Source: Pseudomonas paraglycinae (GTDB lineage: Bacteria; Pseudomonadota; Gammaproteobacteria; Pseudomonadales; Pseudomonadaceae). Taken from it: DNA of 64,000 bases. Position 1 is the stretch's first letter; every line of letters starts with the position of its first letter. A program made the position numbers and the translations under genes. This document shows, in pieces, positions 16,610 to 26,320 of this stretch. The DNA lies in NCBI RefSeq assembly GCF_021601625.1, contig NZ_BQHR01000002.1, forward strand, positions 434,001-498,000, in the 5' to 3' direction. The notes under the pieces are model-generated. The model saw only the letters and a program-made list of their open reading frames with translations. It ran no database searches and was not told the origin of the DNA.

Positions 16610-18782
16610 CCGTGTGCGCGTGTTTGCGCTGGTTGATTTCCTCCAGCACCGGGCGCAGTTCGGCCAGTGGCACCGGACGGCTGAGCAAGTAACCCTGAAT
16701 GAAGTCGCAGCCCGAGCGCTCCAGGAATTCGTATTGCTCCAGGCTTTCGACGCCTTCGGTGACCACCTGCAAGTGCAGGGTATGCGCCATGACGATGATC
16801 GCCTGGACGATCTCCATGTCGGCGCTGGCCTTGGGGATGTCGAGGATGAACGAACGGTCGACTTTCAGGGTGTTGAGTGGCAGGCGTTTGAGATAGGCGA
16901 GCGACGAATAGCCGGTGCCGAAGTCGTCGATCGACAGTGACACGCCGAGGGCGCGGATCTGCCGCAACAACACCAGCGTGTTGGCGATGTTGCCCATCAA
17001 GGCGTTTTCGGTGACTTCCAGTTCCAGCCGTTCCGGGGCGACCCCCGCGCTGCGCAAGGCGTGCTCGATTTCATTGGCCAGTTCCTCCCGGGCCAGATTC
17101 AGCGGTGAGCAGTTCCAGGCGATCTTCAAGTCTTCGCAACCATGGCGCGACAGTTCACCGAGGTCTTCACAAGCCTTGCGCAGAACCCAGTTGTCCAGCT
17201 CGGCAATCAGCCCGTTGTTTTCGGCGATGGCGATGAATCGATCCGGGGTGAGCAGGCCGTGCACCGGGTGCTGCCAGCGGATCAGCGCTTCGAGCTTGGT
17301 GACCTTGCCGGTCTTGAGTTCGAAGATCGGCTGGTAATACAGCAGCAGACCGTTCTCCTGACGCAGGGCATGGCGCAGTTCCTCTTCCAGTTGCAGTTCG
17401 AGGCTGGCGCGATTCTTCAGGTTGGAATCGAAGAAGTGTACGCCGTTGCGCCCGGCGCCCTTGGACTGGTACAGCGCCAGATCCGCATGCTTGAGCAGTT
17501 CATCGCAGGTGGACCCGTCTTCGGGAAACAGGCTGATGCCGATGCTGGTGGTCATCACCATGCGTCGTCCGGCGAGCTCAATCGGCTCTTTCATCTTGAG
17601 CATGATGCGCTGGGCCAGGTTGCGCGCTTCCTCGCGGTCGCGCAGACCGATGAGGATGCAGAACTCGTCGCCGCCGAACCGCGCGACCACGTCTTCATGG
17701 CTGCGCACCGAACCCTTGATGTGCTGGGCGATAACCTTGAGCAGTTCATCGCCGGCGTCATGGCCGAGGCTGTCGTTGATGCGTTTGAAATGGTCGATGT
17801 CGAGAAACATCACCGCGAGCATGCCGCCTTCGCTGGATTTCTGGCTGAGTTTTTCAGCGAAGATCTGATTGAAGCCGCGCCGGTTGATCAGATTGGTCAG
17901 GGCGTCGTAATTGGCCACGTGTTGCAGCGACATGCGCGCCTGATCGAGCTGGCTGAGCAGGGCGTTGACCCGGCGCAGATCGTGCTCCTTGTTCTGCAGC
18001 TTCTTGTCGGCCAATGCGGCGCTGATGGCGCTGCCGAGAATCAGCAATGTGATCAGCGCAACAGTCAGGCCCAGTTGCAGGTGACTGGTTTGCGACGCCA
18101 ATGTCGGCGATTGCCCCTCGGGCAGCACCAGTTGCAGCGCCGCCATGCCGGTGAAGTGCATGCTGAGGATGCCCGCACCGAGAATCAGCGCCGCCACGTA
18201 TTTGAGCATCTGGATGTGCAGGCCGCTGCCTTCGCGCAAGTAACCGGCCACCCACAGTGCGGCGAAACTGGCGCCGATGGCGATCACGATCGATGACACG
18301 AACAGGATGGGCTTGTAGTAAGCCGTGGCGGCGGATTCGATGGCGGCCATGCCTACGTAGTGCATGCCGGCGATGCCCAGACCGATAACGATGGCGGTCT
18401 TGAGGTATTGCAGCAGACTCGGCTGCGGATGGCTGAGGGTGTGCATGGCCAGCCAGGACGCCAGTAAAGCGATCACCAGGGAAAACAGGGTCACGGGCAG
18501 ATCGTATTGGATGTCGATCGGCGCCTGGAACGCCAGCATGCTGATGAAGTGCATGGCCCAGATGCCGCCGGCCAGGCAGGTTGCGCCGATCCAGCGCCAC
18601 AGGCGTTGCGAACCGGGCTCTTCAGCGTGGACGACCCGCTCGGCCATGTCTAGGGTGGCGAAACTCGCGGCGCAGGCGACCAGGTAGGCCACCAGCACCA
18701 ACAGGGGATTGTGTGTGCAATTGAGGATGACCTGCCCGCTCTCCGGCTGCTCGGCAACAAATTGCAAACCAAGCCACTCCAT
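16500..18782 (-). CDS. MHYT-GGDEF-EAL cyclic-di-GMP enzyme (MucR-like)
   Basis: 760 residues. Seven membrane segments (about 25-255) carry the MHYT repeats AMHFISM (76-82), GMHYVGM (139-145) and SMHFTGM (207-213), proposed to sense O2, CO or NO through copper. GGDEF is intact at 370-374, but the RxxD inhibitory site is absent (RSHE at 360-363). The EAL domain is intact: EALIRW from 498, then EVTE, DDFGTGYSSL, KVDRSF and TEGVES. Both synthesis and hydrolysis of c-di-GMP are possible. P. aeruginosa MucR and NbdA have this architecture; MucR is closer since GGDEF is intact here. The last 110 bases overlap the convergent dehydrogenase gene. Confidence 0.92.
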   Translation of the reverse strand: MEWLGLQFVAEQPESGQVILNCTHNPLLVLVAYLVACAASFATLDMAERVVHAEEPGSQRLWRWIGATCLAGGIWAMHFISMLAFQAPIDIQYDLPVTLFSLVIALLASWLAMHTLSHPQPSLLQYLKTAIVIGLGIAGMHYVGMAAIESAATAYYKPILFVSSIVIAIGASFAALWVAGYLREGSGLHIQMLKYVAALILGAGILSMHFTGMAALQLVLPEGQSPTLASQTSHLQLGLTVALITLLILGSAISAALADKKLQNKEHDLRRVNALLSQLDQARMSLQHVANYDALTNLINRRGFNQIFAEKLSQKSSEGGMLAVMFLDIDHFKRINDSLGHDAGDELLKVIAQHIKGSVRSHEDVVARFGGDEFCILIGLRDREEARNLAQRIMLKMKEPIELAGRRMVMTTSIGISLFPEDGSTCDELLKHADLALYQSKGAGRNGVHFFDSNLKNRASLELQLEEELRHALRQENGLLLYYQPIFELKTGKVTKLEALIRWQHPVHGLLTPDRFIAIAENNGLIAELDNWVLRKACEDLGELSRHGCEDLKIAWNCSPLNLAREELANEIEHALRSAGVAPERLELEVTENALMGNIANTLVLLRQIRALGVSLSIDDFGTGYSSLAYLKRLPLNTLKVDRSFILDIPKASADMEIVQAIIVMAHTLHLQVVTEGVESLEQYEFLERSGCDFIQGYLLSRPVPLAELRPVLEEINQRKHAHTVNPLSLARGTFAPVSLDPSAKSLVPHAGASVVRPIR

Positions 18783-18945
18783 AGCATGCCCCGTCTCTGA
18801 GTGCGTCCTTACTGCGTCATCAACGCAGGCGAATGTTTGCAGTATAGAGGCGGTTTTTGGCGTGCAAGCGGTAGTGGCACATTGGCGCTAATGATTTTGG
18901 CATGAGCGTCATAGCGTTTGGCGCTAAGCGTTGAAACGCCTGAAC

Positions 18946-19299
18946 TCAGGCGACTTCATTCCAGTGCGGTTGCAGCGGCGGCAGGCCGAAACGGGCACGC
19001 GCCTTGTCGCAGTCGGTGTTCTGTTCGCCGTTTTCCCACGAAGCTTCAAACTCGCGGCAGGGGCTGGAACGCTTGTCGTAGATCGTGCAAGCCACCGACT
19101 TTCCGACTTCGCCCTCCAACGCAGTGCAGCGCGGCGCCTTGCGGTCGGTGCCGATCATCGCGACACGGCTGGGCGTGATCTGGGTGACCAGTTCATCGGG
19201 TACGGTCCCGCCGGAGGATGCGCATTCACCCCAGAAAAAAGAAACACGAAAATGGGAACAGCAGGCACCGCAATTCAGACACGGACTGACTTCGGACAT
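18946..19299 (-). CDS. YkgJ-type cysteine-cluster protein
   Basis: 117 residues from the ATG at 19299; a TTG 15 bases upstream is in frame but has no ribosome site. CLNCGACCSHF near the start, then CASSGG, RCTAL, ACTIYD, PCREF and DCDKAR give the eight-cysteine pattern of the YkgJ/UPF0153 family, likely to bind zinc or an Fe-S centre. Function unknown. Monocistronic; upstream lies a 303-base gap shared with the divergent MFS gene. Confidence 0.85.
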   Translation of the reverse strand: MSEVSPCLNCGACCSHFRVSFFWGECASSGGTVPDELVTQITPSRVAMIGTDRKAPRCTALEGEVGKSVACTIYDKRSSPCREFEASWENGEQNTDCDKARARFGLPPLQPHWNEVA

Positions 19300-19602
19300 G
19301 GGCGGGGGTATCAAAGGGATTGATCGGCAGGATCCGGACGGATCCGGCGGCCATTCTAGGCTTTGCCACGGCGTTGGGAAGGGGGGCGAGAAAGTATTTT
19401 TTCATTGCCGGATTTTTCCGCAAAACCCCCGGTTTTCGGGGGATTCGAAGCATTTCAAGGGCTTACGTTTCGTTACACGGCCATGGCCCGTCATCAGGCT
19501 GACGAATGATCACAGACAGCCCCGACGAGCGTGACTAGATTGCAGGTTCCGGGCTCGGATGCGTTGGCAGTGAAGCCCCAATAACAATAAAGAGACGGAC
19601 CC
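19300..19602. promoter_or_regulatory. Divergent intergenic region YkgJ-type gene / MFS gene
   Basis: 303 bases with no convincing gene. A G-rich stretch (GGGAAGGGGGGCG) and a T/A-rich block with GGGGGATTCG lie in the first half. The region should carry both promoters, but I see no clear operator. Confidence 0.4.
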
Positions 19603-20952
19603 ATGCAGAACTCGACCCAAGCGGCGAATGCCTGGCGCATTCTGTTCCTGCTGTTCCTCGCCAACCTGTTCAACTTCTTCGATCGCACCATCCCGGCGAT
19701 CATCATCGAACCGATCCGCATGGAATGGCACCTCAGCGACTTTCAGCTGGGGATTGTCGGCACTGCGTTCACCATCGTTTATGCCATTGCCGGCCTGCCG
19801 CTGGGGCGCATGGCCGACACCGGTTCGCGCAGCAAGCTGATGGGCTGGGGCCTGGCGACCTGGAGCGCGCTGACGGCGGTCAACGGTCTGGTCGGCAGTT
19901 TCTGGAGTTTCCTGCTGGTGCGCATGGGCATCGGCATCGGTGAAGCGAGTTACGCACCCGCCGCCAACTCGCTGATCGGCGACCTGTTCCCCGCTCACCG
20001 CCGGGCCCGGGCCATGGGCATTTTCATGCTCGGCCTGCCGTTGGGGCTGCTGCTGGCCTTCTTCACCATCGGCTGGATGGTCAAGGCGTTCGACAGCTGG
20101 CGCGCGCCGTTCTTCATCGCCGCCGTACCGGGGCTGCTGCTGGCGGTGTTCATGTTCTTCATCAAGGAACCCAAACGTGGCGCGGCGGAAACCGTGCAGG
20201 TGTCGCAGGAGAAAGTCGACAAGCCGATCCGCCGGATTCTCGCCGTGCCGACCTTCCTGTGGCTGGTGATGGCAGGGCTGTGCTTCAACTTTGCGACCTA
20301 CGCCTGCAATTCTTTTCTGGTGCCGATGCTCCAGCGTTATTTCCTGATGCCGTTGCAAGAAGCGGCAGTGGCCACCGGGGTGATCGTCGGTGTAACCGGG
20401 TTGATCGGCCTGACCCTCGGCGGCTGGATCGCCGACAAGATTCACCAGCGGGTGGCCAACGGCCGACTGCTGTTTGCCGCGTTCAGTCTGATCATCTCCA
20501 CCCTTTGTACGGCGTGGGCGCTGCATGCCGGGCGTATTGAGATCGGGGTGTTTGTCGCGGTGTTCAGCGTCGGCTGGCTGTTCGCCTACAACTTCTACAC
20601 CTGTGTGTACACGGCGATTCAAGACGTGGTCGAACCACGCCTGCGAGCCACGGCGATGGCGCTGTTCTTTGCCGGGTTGTATTTGCTCGGTGGCGGTCTG
20701 GGGCCGGTGGTGGTCGGCGGTTTGTCGGATCACTTCGCGAAATCGGCGATGGTCTCGACAGGCGCCGAGCAGATGACCGAGGCGTTCAAGGCCGTCGGCC
20801 TGCATGATGCGATGTACCTGATCCCGGTGGCGTTGTTCCTGACCATGGTGTTCCTGTTCCTCGCGGCACGCTGTTTTGTGCGGGATGCGAAGCGGATGAA
20901 GGAGGGGCTGGTGGCGGTGGTTGAGCCGCAGAGTCAGGCCGTTACCGCTTGA
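19603..20952 (+). CDS. MFS transporter (spinster-like)
   Basis: 449 residues, twelve predicted membrane segments. N-terminal ANLFNFFDRTIPAIIIEPIRMEWHLSDFQLG and the loop 2-3 motif GRMADTGSRSKLMGWG (a DRxxRR-type motif) fit the spinster/hexuronate-like MFS group; the sequence RMGIGIGEASYAPAANSLIGDLFPAHRRARAMG is characteristic. Substrate unknown. Monocistronic, followed by a repeat block (20968-21080) and the terminator shared with rapA. Confidence 0.9.
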   Translation: MQNSTQAANAWRILFLLFLANLFNFFDRTIPAIIIEPIRMEWHLSDFQLGIVGTAFTIVYAIAGLPLGRMADTGSRSKLMGWGLATWSALTAVNGLVGSFWSFLLVRMGIGIGEASYAPAANSLIGDLFPAHRRARAMGIFMLGLPLGLLLAFFTIGWMVKAFDSWRAPFFIAAVPGLLLAVFMFFIKEPKRGAAETVQVSQEKVDKPIRRILAVPTFLWLVMAGLCFNFATYACNSFLVPMLQRYFLMPLQEAAVATGVIVGVTGLIGLTLGGWIADKIHQRVANGRLLFAAFSLIISTLCTAWALHAGRIEIGVFVAVFSVGWLFAYNFYTCVYTAIQDVVEPRLRATAMALFFAGLYLLGGGLGPVVVGGLSDHFAKSAMVSTGAEQMTEAFKAVGLHDAMYLIPVALFLTMVFLFLAARCFVRDAKRMKEGLVAVVEPQSQAVTA

Positions 20953-20967
20953 TGACCTGCATCGCCT

Positions 20968-21080
20968 GATCGTTCCCACGCTCCGCGTGGGAACGCAGCC
21001 CGGGACGCTCTGCGTCCCATTCGAGAGCTGGAACGCGGAGCGTCCCTTGAGGCATTCCCACGCGGAGCGTGGGAACGATC
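20968..21080. repeat. REPIN-like repeat, copy A (GATCGTTCCCACGC family)
   Basis: A 113-base element starting GATCGTTCCCACGC and ending with its inverse GCGTGGGAACGATC, with inner hairpins of the form GGGACGCTCTGCGTCCC. The same unit recurs at 28246-28298, 33553-33656 and 37979-38009, always between genes. Confidence 0.85.
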
Positions 21081-21100
21081 GGCGGGGGGACAGGCAAACA

Positions 21101-21128
21101 AAAAGGCCCGCATCGCTGCGGGCCTTTT
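21101..21128. terminator. Bidirectional terminator between MFS gene and rapA
   Basis: AAAAGGCCCGCA and TGCGGGCCTTTT pair around TCGC, with Ts on the plus side and As (Ts on the minus strand) on the other. It can serve both convergent genes. Confidence 0.88.
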
Positions 21129-21154
21129 CGTTTTTGGCGATGGAGCAGGGCGGT

Positions 21155-24001
21155 TTAGCCCGCCACCAGCACCCGGATCGCTTCCAGTCGCAGTGCTGCC
21201 TTGTCGAGCATCGCCAGACCTTGTTCGCGCTGCTTGCGCAGGGCGTCCAGTTCGCTGTCGCGTACAGTCGGGTTGACCGCCTGCAATGCGGTCAGGCGTG
21301 CCAGTTCTTCGTCGGTGTCGGCTGCCAGACGGCGGCGGGCCTCGGCCACGCGCTCGGCGTGGCGCGGGGTGACCTTGTCTTCACCGGCGTTGATCCGTGG
21401 CGTCAGCTGATCGCGCTGGGCCTGGATGAACTTGTTGGCGCTGGCGCGTGGCACGCTTTCCAGTTGATCGTTCAAGGTCTCGAACGCCACGCGCGATGAC
21501 AGGTCGTTGCCGTTGGCGTCGAGCAGGCAGCGCAGGGCGGCCGGCGGCAGGTAACGGCCCAGTTGCAGCGAACGCGGGGCAACCACTTCGCTGACGTAGA
21601 GCAGTTCCAGCAGCACGGTGCCCGGCTTGAGCGCCTTGTTCTTGATCAGCGCGACGGCGGTGTTGCCCATCGACCCGGACAGCACCAGATCCATGCCGCC
21701 CTGCACCATCGGGTGTTCCCAGGTGATGAACTGCATGTCCTCGCGCGACAGCGCCTGGTTGCGGTCGTAGGTGATGGTCACGCCTTCGTCGTCGCCCAGC
21801 GGGAAGCTGGCGTCGAGCATCTTCTCGCTCGGCTTGAGGATCAGGGCGTTTTCCGAATGGTCTTCGCTGTCGATGCCGAACGCGTCGAACAGGGTTTCCA
21901 TGTAGATCGGCAGGGCGAACTGATCGTCCTGTTCGAGGATGTCCTCGACCAGCGCTTCACCTTCGCCGGCGCCGCCGGAGTTGAGTTCCAGCAGACGGTC
22001 GCGACCGGTGTGCAGCTCGGCTTCCAGACGCTCGCGCTCGGTGCGCGCCTCGTCGATCAGCGCTTGCCACTCGCCGTCGTCGGCTTCTTCGAGCAGCGGC
22101 AGCAGGCGCGGACCGAACTGATGTTGCAAGGCGTTGCCGGTCGGGCAGGTGTTGAGAAACGCGTTCAGGGCTTCGTGGTACCACTGGAACAGACGCTCTT
22201 GCGGGCTGGTTTCCAGGTACGGCACGTGCAGTTCGATGATGTGCTTCTGGCCGATCCGGTCGAGACGACCGATCCGCTGCTCCAGCAGGTCCGGGTGCGA
22301 CGGCAGATCGAACAGCACCAGATGGTGGGCGAACTGGAAGTTGCGACCTTCACTGCCGATTTCCGAGCAGATCAGCACCTGCGCGCCGAACTCTTCGTCG
22401 GCGAAGTAGGCGGCGGCGCGGTCACGCTCGAGGATGTTCATGCCTTCGTGGAACACCGTGGCCGGGATGCCGGAGCGCACGCGCAGGGCGTCTTCCAGGT
22501 CCATCGCGGTTTCGGCGTGGGCGCAGATCACCAGCACTTTGGTGCGCTTGAGCATTTTCAGCTGATCGATCAGCCACTCGACGCGCGGGTCGAATTTCCA
22601 CCAGCGTTCTTCTTCGCTGGCGTCCGGCTGGGCCTGGAAGCTGACTTCCGGGTACAGCTCGGCGTGTTCGCCCAGCGGCAGTTCGAGGTATTCGTCCGGG
22701 CACGGCAGCGGGTACGGGTGCAGTTTGCGCTCCGGGAAACCCTGCACGGCGGCGCGGGTGTTACGGAACAGCACGCGGCCGGTGCCGTGGCGGTCGAGCA
22801 GTTCACGCACGAGGCGGGCGCTGGCTTCGGTGTCGCCATCGTTGACGGCGGTGAGCAGGGCTTCACCTTCGTTGCCGAGGAAACCGTGGATAGTCTTGTG
22901 CGCGGCCGGCGACAGGCGACCCTTGTCCAGCAGTTCCTGAACGGCTTCGGCCACCGGGCGATAGTTTTCGCTCTCGGCGCGGAAGGCGGCCAGGTCATGG
23001 AAACGGTTCGGGTCGAGCAGGCGCAGACGGGCGAAGTGGCTGTCCTGACCGAGTTGTTCCGGGGTGGCGGTGAGCAGCAGCACGCCGGGAATGACTTCGG
23101 CCAGCTGTTCAACCAGCGAGTATTCCGGGCTGACTTTCTCTTCGTGCCACACCAGGTGGTGGGCTTCGTCGACCACCATCAGGTCCCAACCGGCAGCGAA
23201 CAGCGCGTCTTGCGCCTTTTCGTCGTCGACCAGCCACTCCAGCGCCACCAGGGCCAGCTGGGTGTCTTCGAACGGATTGGTGGCATCGCTTTCGATGAAG
23301 CGTTCTTCGTCGAACAGCGCAACCTGCAGGTTGAAGCGGCGGCGCATTTCCACCAGCCATTGGTGCTGGAGGTTTTCCGGAACCAGGATCAGCACGCGGT
23401 TGGCGCGGCCCGACAGCAGCTGGCGATGGATCACCAGGCCGGCTTCGATGGTCTTGCCCAGACCCACTTCGTCCGCCAGCAATACGCGCGGCGCGATACG
23501 GTCGGCGACTTCACGGGCAATGTGCAACTGGTGGGCGATCGGTTGTGCACGCACGCCGCCCAGGCCCCACAGCGCGGACTGCAACTGGCGGCTGGTGTGT
23601 TCCAGGGTATGATAGCGCAGGGAGAACCAGGCCAGCGGGTCGATCTGGCCGGCGAACAGACGGTCGCTGGCCAGACGGAACTGAATGAAGTTCGACAGCT
23701 GGGTTTCCGGCAGGGTGACCGCTTCGTTTTGCGCGTTGAGGCCGTGATAGACCATCAGGCCGTCGACGTCGTCGACTTGCTGGACAGTCATCTTCCAGCC
23801 TTCGAAGTGAGTGATCGAGTCGCCGGGCGAGAACCGCACGCGGGTGAGGGGCGCATTCCGTAGCGCGTACTGGCGAGTCTCGCCAGTGGCCGGGTAAAGC
23901 ACGGTCAACAAGCGGCCGTCCTGTGCCAGAACGGTGCCTAAACCAAGCTCTGCTTCGCTGTCACTGATCCAGCGTTGCCCCGGTTGATACTGCTGCGCCA
24001 T
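21155..24001 (-). CDS. rapA: RNA polymerase-associated ATPase RapA (HepA)
   Basis: 948 residues, the usual RapA length. N-terminal Tudor-like domains (about 1-105) are followed by SWI2/SNF2 motifs: I at 175-185 ([11 protein letters not shown]), II DEAH at 278-281, and in the second RecA lobe [13 protein letters not shown] with [11 protein letters not shown] (motifs V and VI). It recycles stalled RNA polymerase after transcription. Monocistronic; start ATG at 24001. Confidence 0.97.
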   Translation of the reverse strand: MAQQYQPGQRWISDSEAELGLGTVLAQDGRLLTVLYPATGETRQYALRNAPLTRVRFSPGDSITHFEGWKMTVQQVDDVDGLMVYHGLNAQNEAVTLPETQLSNFIQFRLASDRLFAGQIDPLAWFSLRYHTLEHTSRQLQSALWGLGGVRAQPIAHQLHIAREVADRIAPRVLLADEVGLGKTIEAGLVIHRQLLSGRANRVLILVPENLQHQWLVEMRRRFNLQVALFDEERFIESDATNPFEDTQLALVALEWLVDDEKAQDALFAAGWDLMVVDEAHHLVWHEEKVSPEYSLVEQLAEVIPGVLLLTATPEQLGQDSHFARLRLLDPNRFHDLAAFRAESENYRPVAEAVQELLDKGRLSPAAHKTIHGFLGNEGEALLTAVNDGDTEASARLVRELLDRHGTGRVLFRNTRAAVQGFPERKLHPYPLPCPDEYLELPLGEHAELYPEVSFQAQPDASEEERWWKFDPRVEWLIDQLKMLKRTKVLVICAHAETAMDLEDALRVRSGIPATVFHEGMNILERDRAAAYFADEEFGAQVLICSEIGSEGRNFQFAHHLVLFDLPSHPDLLEQRIGRLDRIGQKHIIELHVPYLETSPQERLFQWYHEALNAFLNTCPTGNALQHQFGPRLLPLLEEADDGEWQALIDEARTERERLEAELHTGRDRLLELNSGGAGEGEALVEDILEQDDQFALPIYMETLFDAFGIDSEDHSENALILKPSEKMLDASFPLGDDEGVTITYDRNQALSREDMQFITWEHPMVQGGMDLVLSGSMGNTAVALIKNKALKPGTVLLELLYVSEVVAPRSLQLGRYLPPAALRCLLDANGNDLSSRVAFETLNDQLESVPRASANKFIQAQRDQLTPRINAGEDKVTPRHAERVAEARRRLAADTDEELARLTALQAVNPTVRDSELDALRKQREQGLAMLDKAALRLEAIRVLVAG

Positions 24002-24243
24002 GCTGCCTGACTCCCACCTTGAAAAAGCGGGCTATCTTAACGGAATGAGGGCCCGAGGCCAAAGGATAAGGAGCCTCGGCCCGGCTTTTAACCGCAATCG
24101 GCCAATTGCAGGGAAGATTAGGTCATGCATCGGTTTTACGGGATGTTGCGGCACCCTTGAGTGCCAAACCGGTCACAAGTTTGCGACCGATGGCTCAAGG
24201 CACCCCTGGCGCCGCCGATAACCTGCTGACAGGAGACCCTCAT

Positions 24244-24585
24244 ATGCTGCCACCGATGCTCCCCCTGAGCGCCGTGCCGATCACCTCCCAGCAGGATCCG
24301 ATCCGCCAGCGACCGGATATTCCCCCTGTGGTGCCGGTGCAGGAAAGCTCCAACGAAAGCACCATCGACCTGCAAAAACGCGACCCGGAAGAGGACGGCT
24401 ATCTGCTGCGCGAAGAGCAGCGCCGCCAGCAGGAACGTGATCGCCGGCGCCGTGAAGCCGACGACGACCCCGAAGCGCACCTCGCCGTGCCCGGCACCGA
24501 ACTGAACGCCGACAACACTGTGCCGGTGGCGCCGTTGATGGAAGATCAGCCGCGTCAGGGGCTTTGGGTCGACATCGAAATCTGA
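24244..24585 (+). CDS. Conserved Pseudomonas hypothetical protein, charged and disordered
   Basis: 113 residues from the ATG at 24244, preceded by AGGAG ten bases upstream; a longer in-frame start at 24106 lacks a ribosome site. It is Pro-rich at the start (MLPPMLPLSAVPITS), then highly charged (REEQRRQQERDRRRREADDDPEAH), and ends VAPLMEDQPRQGLWVDIEI. No domain recognised; homologues in Pseudomonas have sometimes been mislabelled aspartate-semialdehyde dehydrogenase, for which there is no sequence basis. Its 3' end overlaps the convergent aminotransferase by 31 bases. Confidence 0.75.
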   Translation: MLPPMLPLSAVPITSQQDPIRQRPDIPPVVPVQESSNESTIDLQKRDPEEDGYLLREEQRRQQERDRRRREADDDPEAHLAVPGTELNADNTVPVAPLMEDQPRQGLWVDIEI

Positions 24586-25765
24586 GGCTGGACGGCCAGT
24601 TCCGTCAGGTTCTCCAGCAACACGTCGATCTCTTCTTGCGTGTTCAAGTAGCTCACCGCCACCCGCGCAATATTCGTCAGCCCGCGCGCCTGCATGTCCA
24701 GCGGCGTGTAGGCCACGCCATTGGCGCCGATGTTGATTCGCCGTTCGGCCAACGTCTGCTTGAGCGCCACGCTGTCCCAGCCTTCAAGCGTGAAGGCGAT
24801 CAGCCCGGATTGTTGATTCGCCGTTCCGAGATCCCGCAGCGTCAGGCCGGGAATCGCCTTCAGGCGTTGGCGCAATCCGTTGCTCAATTGTTCGATGCGC
24901 TGGCGAACGGGAATCGCGCCGAGGCGTTGTACTCCTCCAGTGCATTGGCCAGCCCGGCCAGCAGCGCCAGTGACACTTCACTGGTTTCAAAGCGGCGCGC
25001 GTCGTCGCGCAGGGTAAAGCGCTTGCCGTCCCATGGCGCCGACAACACATCGCGTTGCATGGGGAGCAGCCGTTGCAAAAAATGCGGCCGGATGTACATC
25101 AGCGCCGTGCCGCGCGGCCCGCGCAGGAACTTGCGACCCGCACCCTTGAGCACATCGCACTGTAAGGCCTGAACATCGCAGGGCAACTGCCCCAGCGCCT
25201 GACCGGCGTCGATGAAATAAGGAATGCCGTGGCGCCGCGCCACGCTGCCGATCTGCGCGGCGGGGTTGATCAGGCCACCGTTGGCCGGCAGCCAGGTCAG
25301 GGCGATCAGGCGTACCTGGCCGTCGATCATCTGCGCCAGGGCTTGCGGGTCGACCGCGCCGTGGGCGTCACAAGGAATCACTTCGAGCCGCGCGCCGGCC
25401 TTCACCGCTTCGGCCATGCACGCCAGGTTGCCGGCCCATTCATGGCGACCCACCAGAATCCGCTCGCCGAGCTGCCACGGCCCCAGCGCGTTGAACGCCT
25501 GGCTCCAGGCTGCCGAGCCGCTGCTGGCGAAGGCGATGTCCTCGGGCTGGGCGTTGAGCAGGGCGGCGGCCGCGTTGCGCGCGCGTTCCTGTACCCGGTT
25601 GTCTGCCGCTTCCATCGGCCCGCCGAGTGCTTCGTGTTGCAACTGTTCGATCACTGCATCGAGGGTGGCTTGGCTCGGCAACGAGGCGCCGGCGTGGTTG
25701 AAGTGGATCACCTGAGCGCAGCCGGGCGTGGCGGCGCGCAGGCGCGAGAGGTCGTCGAGGTTCAC
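24555..25765 (-). pseudogene. Aminotransferase class V, interrupted by a one-base frameshift
   Basis: Two consecutive frames on the minus strand make one class V PLP enzyme. 24884-25765 encodes residues 1-293 (FNHAGAS, FASSGSAAWSQAF, YFIDAGQALGQLPCDVQAL, and the PLP-lysine motif GAGRKFLRGPRGTALMYI). 24555-24887 encodes the C-terminal 110 residues. The frame is lost where the minus strand reads AACGCCTCGGCGCG (24915-24930); one added C gives NALGAIPVRQRIEQLS, joining the halves without a gap. The whole product would be about 390 residues, normal for isopenicillin-N epimerase or cysteine desulfurase-like enzymes. It may be a true null allele or a sequencing error. It overlaps the RidA gene by four bases. 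Confidence 0.85.
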
Positions 25766-26232
25766 GGCTTGAGCTCGAAGATCGCGTCGATTTCCACCGC
25801 GACGCCGGCCGGCAGACTCGACACGCCGACTGCGGTGCGCACGTGCCGGCCCTTGTCGCCGAGGGCGTTGACCAGCAGGTTCGACGCGCCGTTGGCGACA
25901 AAACCCTGAGCTTTGAATTCCGGTGTGGCGGCCACGAAAACTCCGAGGCGCAGGATGCGCACCAGTTTCGACAGGTCATCGCCCAGTGCATGGCTCAACT
26001 GGGCGAGCAGGCCCAGGGCAGCCAGTTCAGCGGCGTTGGCCCCTTCTTCGTCGGAGATCGCTTCGCCCAGTCGCCCGATGAACGCAGGTTTGCCGTCGAG
26101 CAATGGAATCTGCCCGGAGATGAACAACTGATTATGGCTGACCACATGGTTGACGTAATTGGCGATCGGCTGGCTCGGTTCGGGCAGGCGCAGGCCGAGT
26201 TGTTGCACGCGTTGGCTGAGGGAATCGGTCAT
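25762..26232 (-). CDS. RidA/YjgF-family protein
   Basis: 156 residues, longer than RidA proper (about 128) but usual for the YjgH/atypical group. The RidA core includes LFISGQIPLLDGK, a helix GLLAQLSHALGDDLSKLVRI, and the arginine motif HVRTAVGVSSLPAGVAVEIDAIFE, where the Arg binds imine substrates. RidA proteins hydrolyse reactive enamines/imines made by PLP enzymes, which fits its place just before the class V aminotransferase. AGGAGG lies six bases before the ATG. Confidence 0.9.
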   Translation of the reverse strand: MTDSLSQRVQQLGLRLPEPSQPIANYVNHVVSHNQLFISGQIPLLDGKPAFIGRLGEAISDEEGANAAELAALGLLAQLSHALGDDLSKLVRILRLGVFVAATPEFKAQGFVANGASNLLVNALGDKGRHVRTAVGVSSLPAGVAVEIDAIFELKP

Positions 26233-26320
26233 GGGAAGTCCTCCTGAGTGAGGGCTTCAGCATGTTGGTGAGAGCGAAGGGCGACAAACGGATAGATTTA
26301 ATCCGACGCATCCAAAAAAC

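Noticed and set aside
18882-18927. Direct repeats TTGGCGCTAA and a GTGGCAC element resembling a sigma-54 promoter
   Set aside because: The GC element is not followed by a TTGC at the right spacing and no gene lies downstream on that strand.
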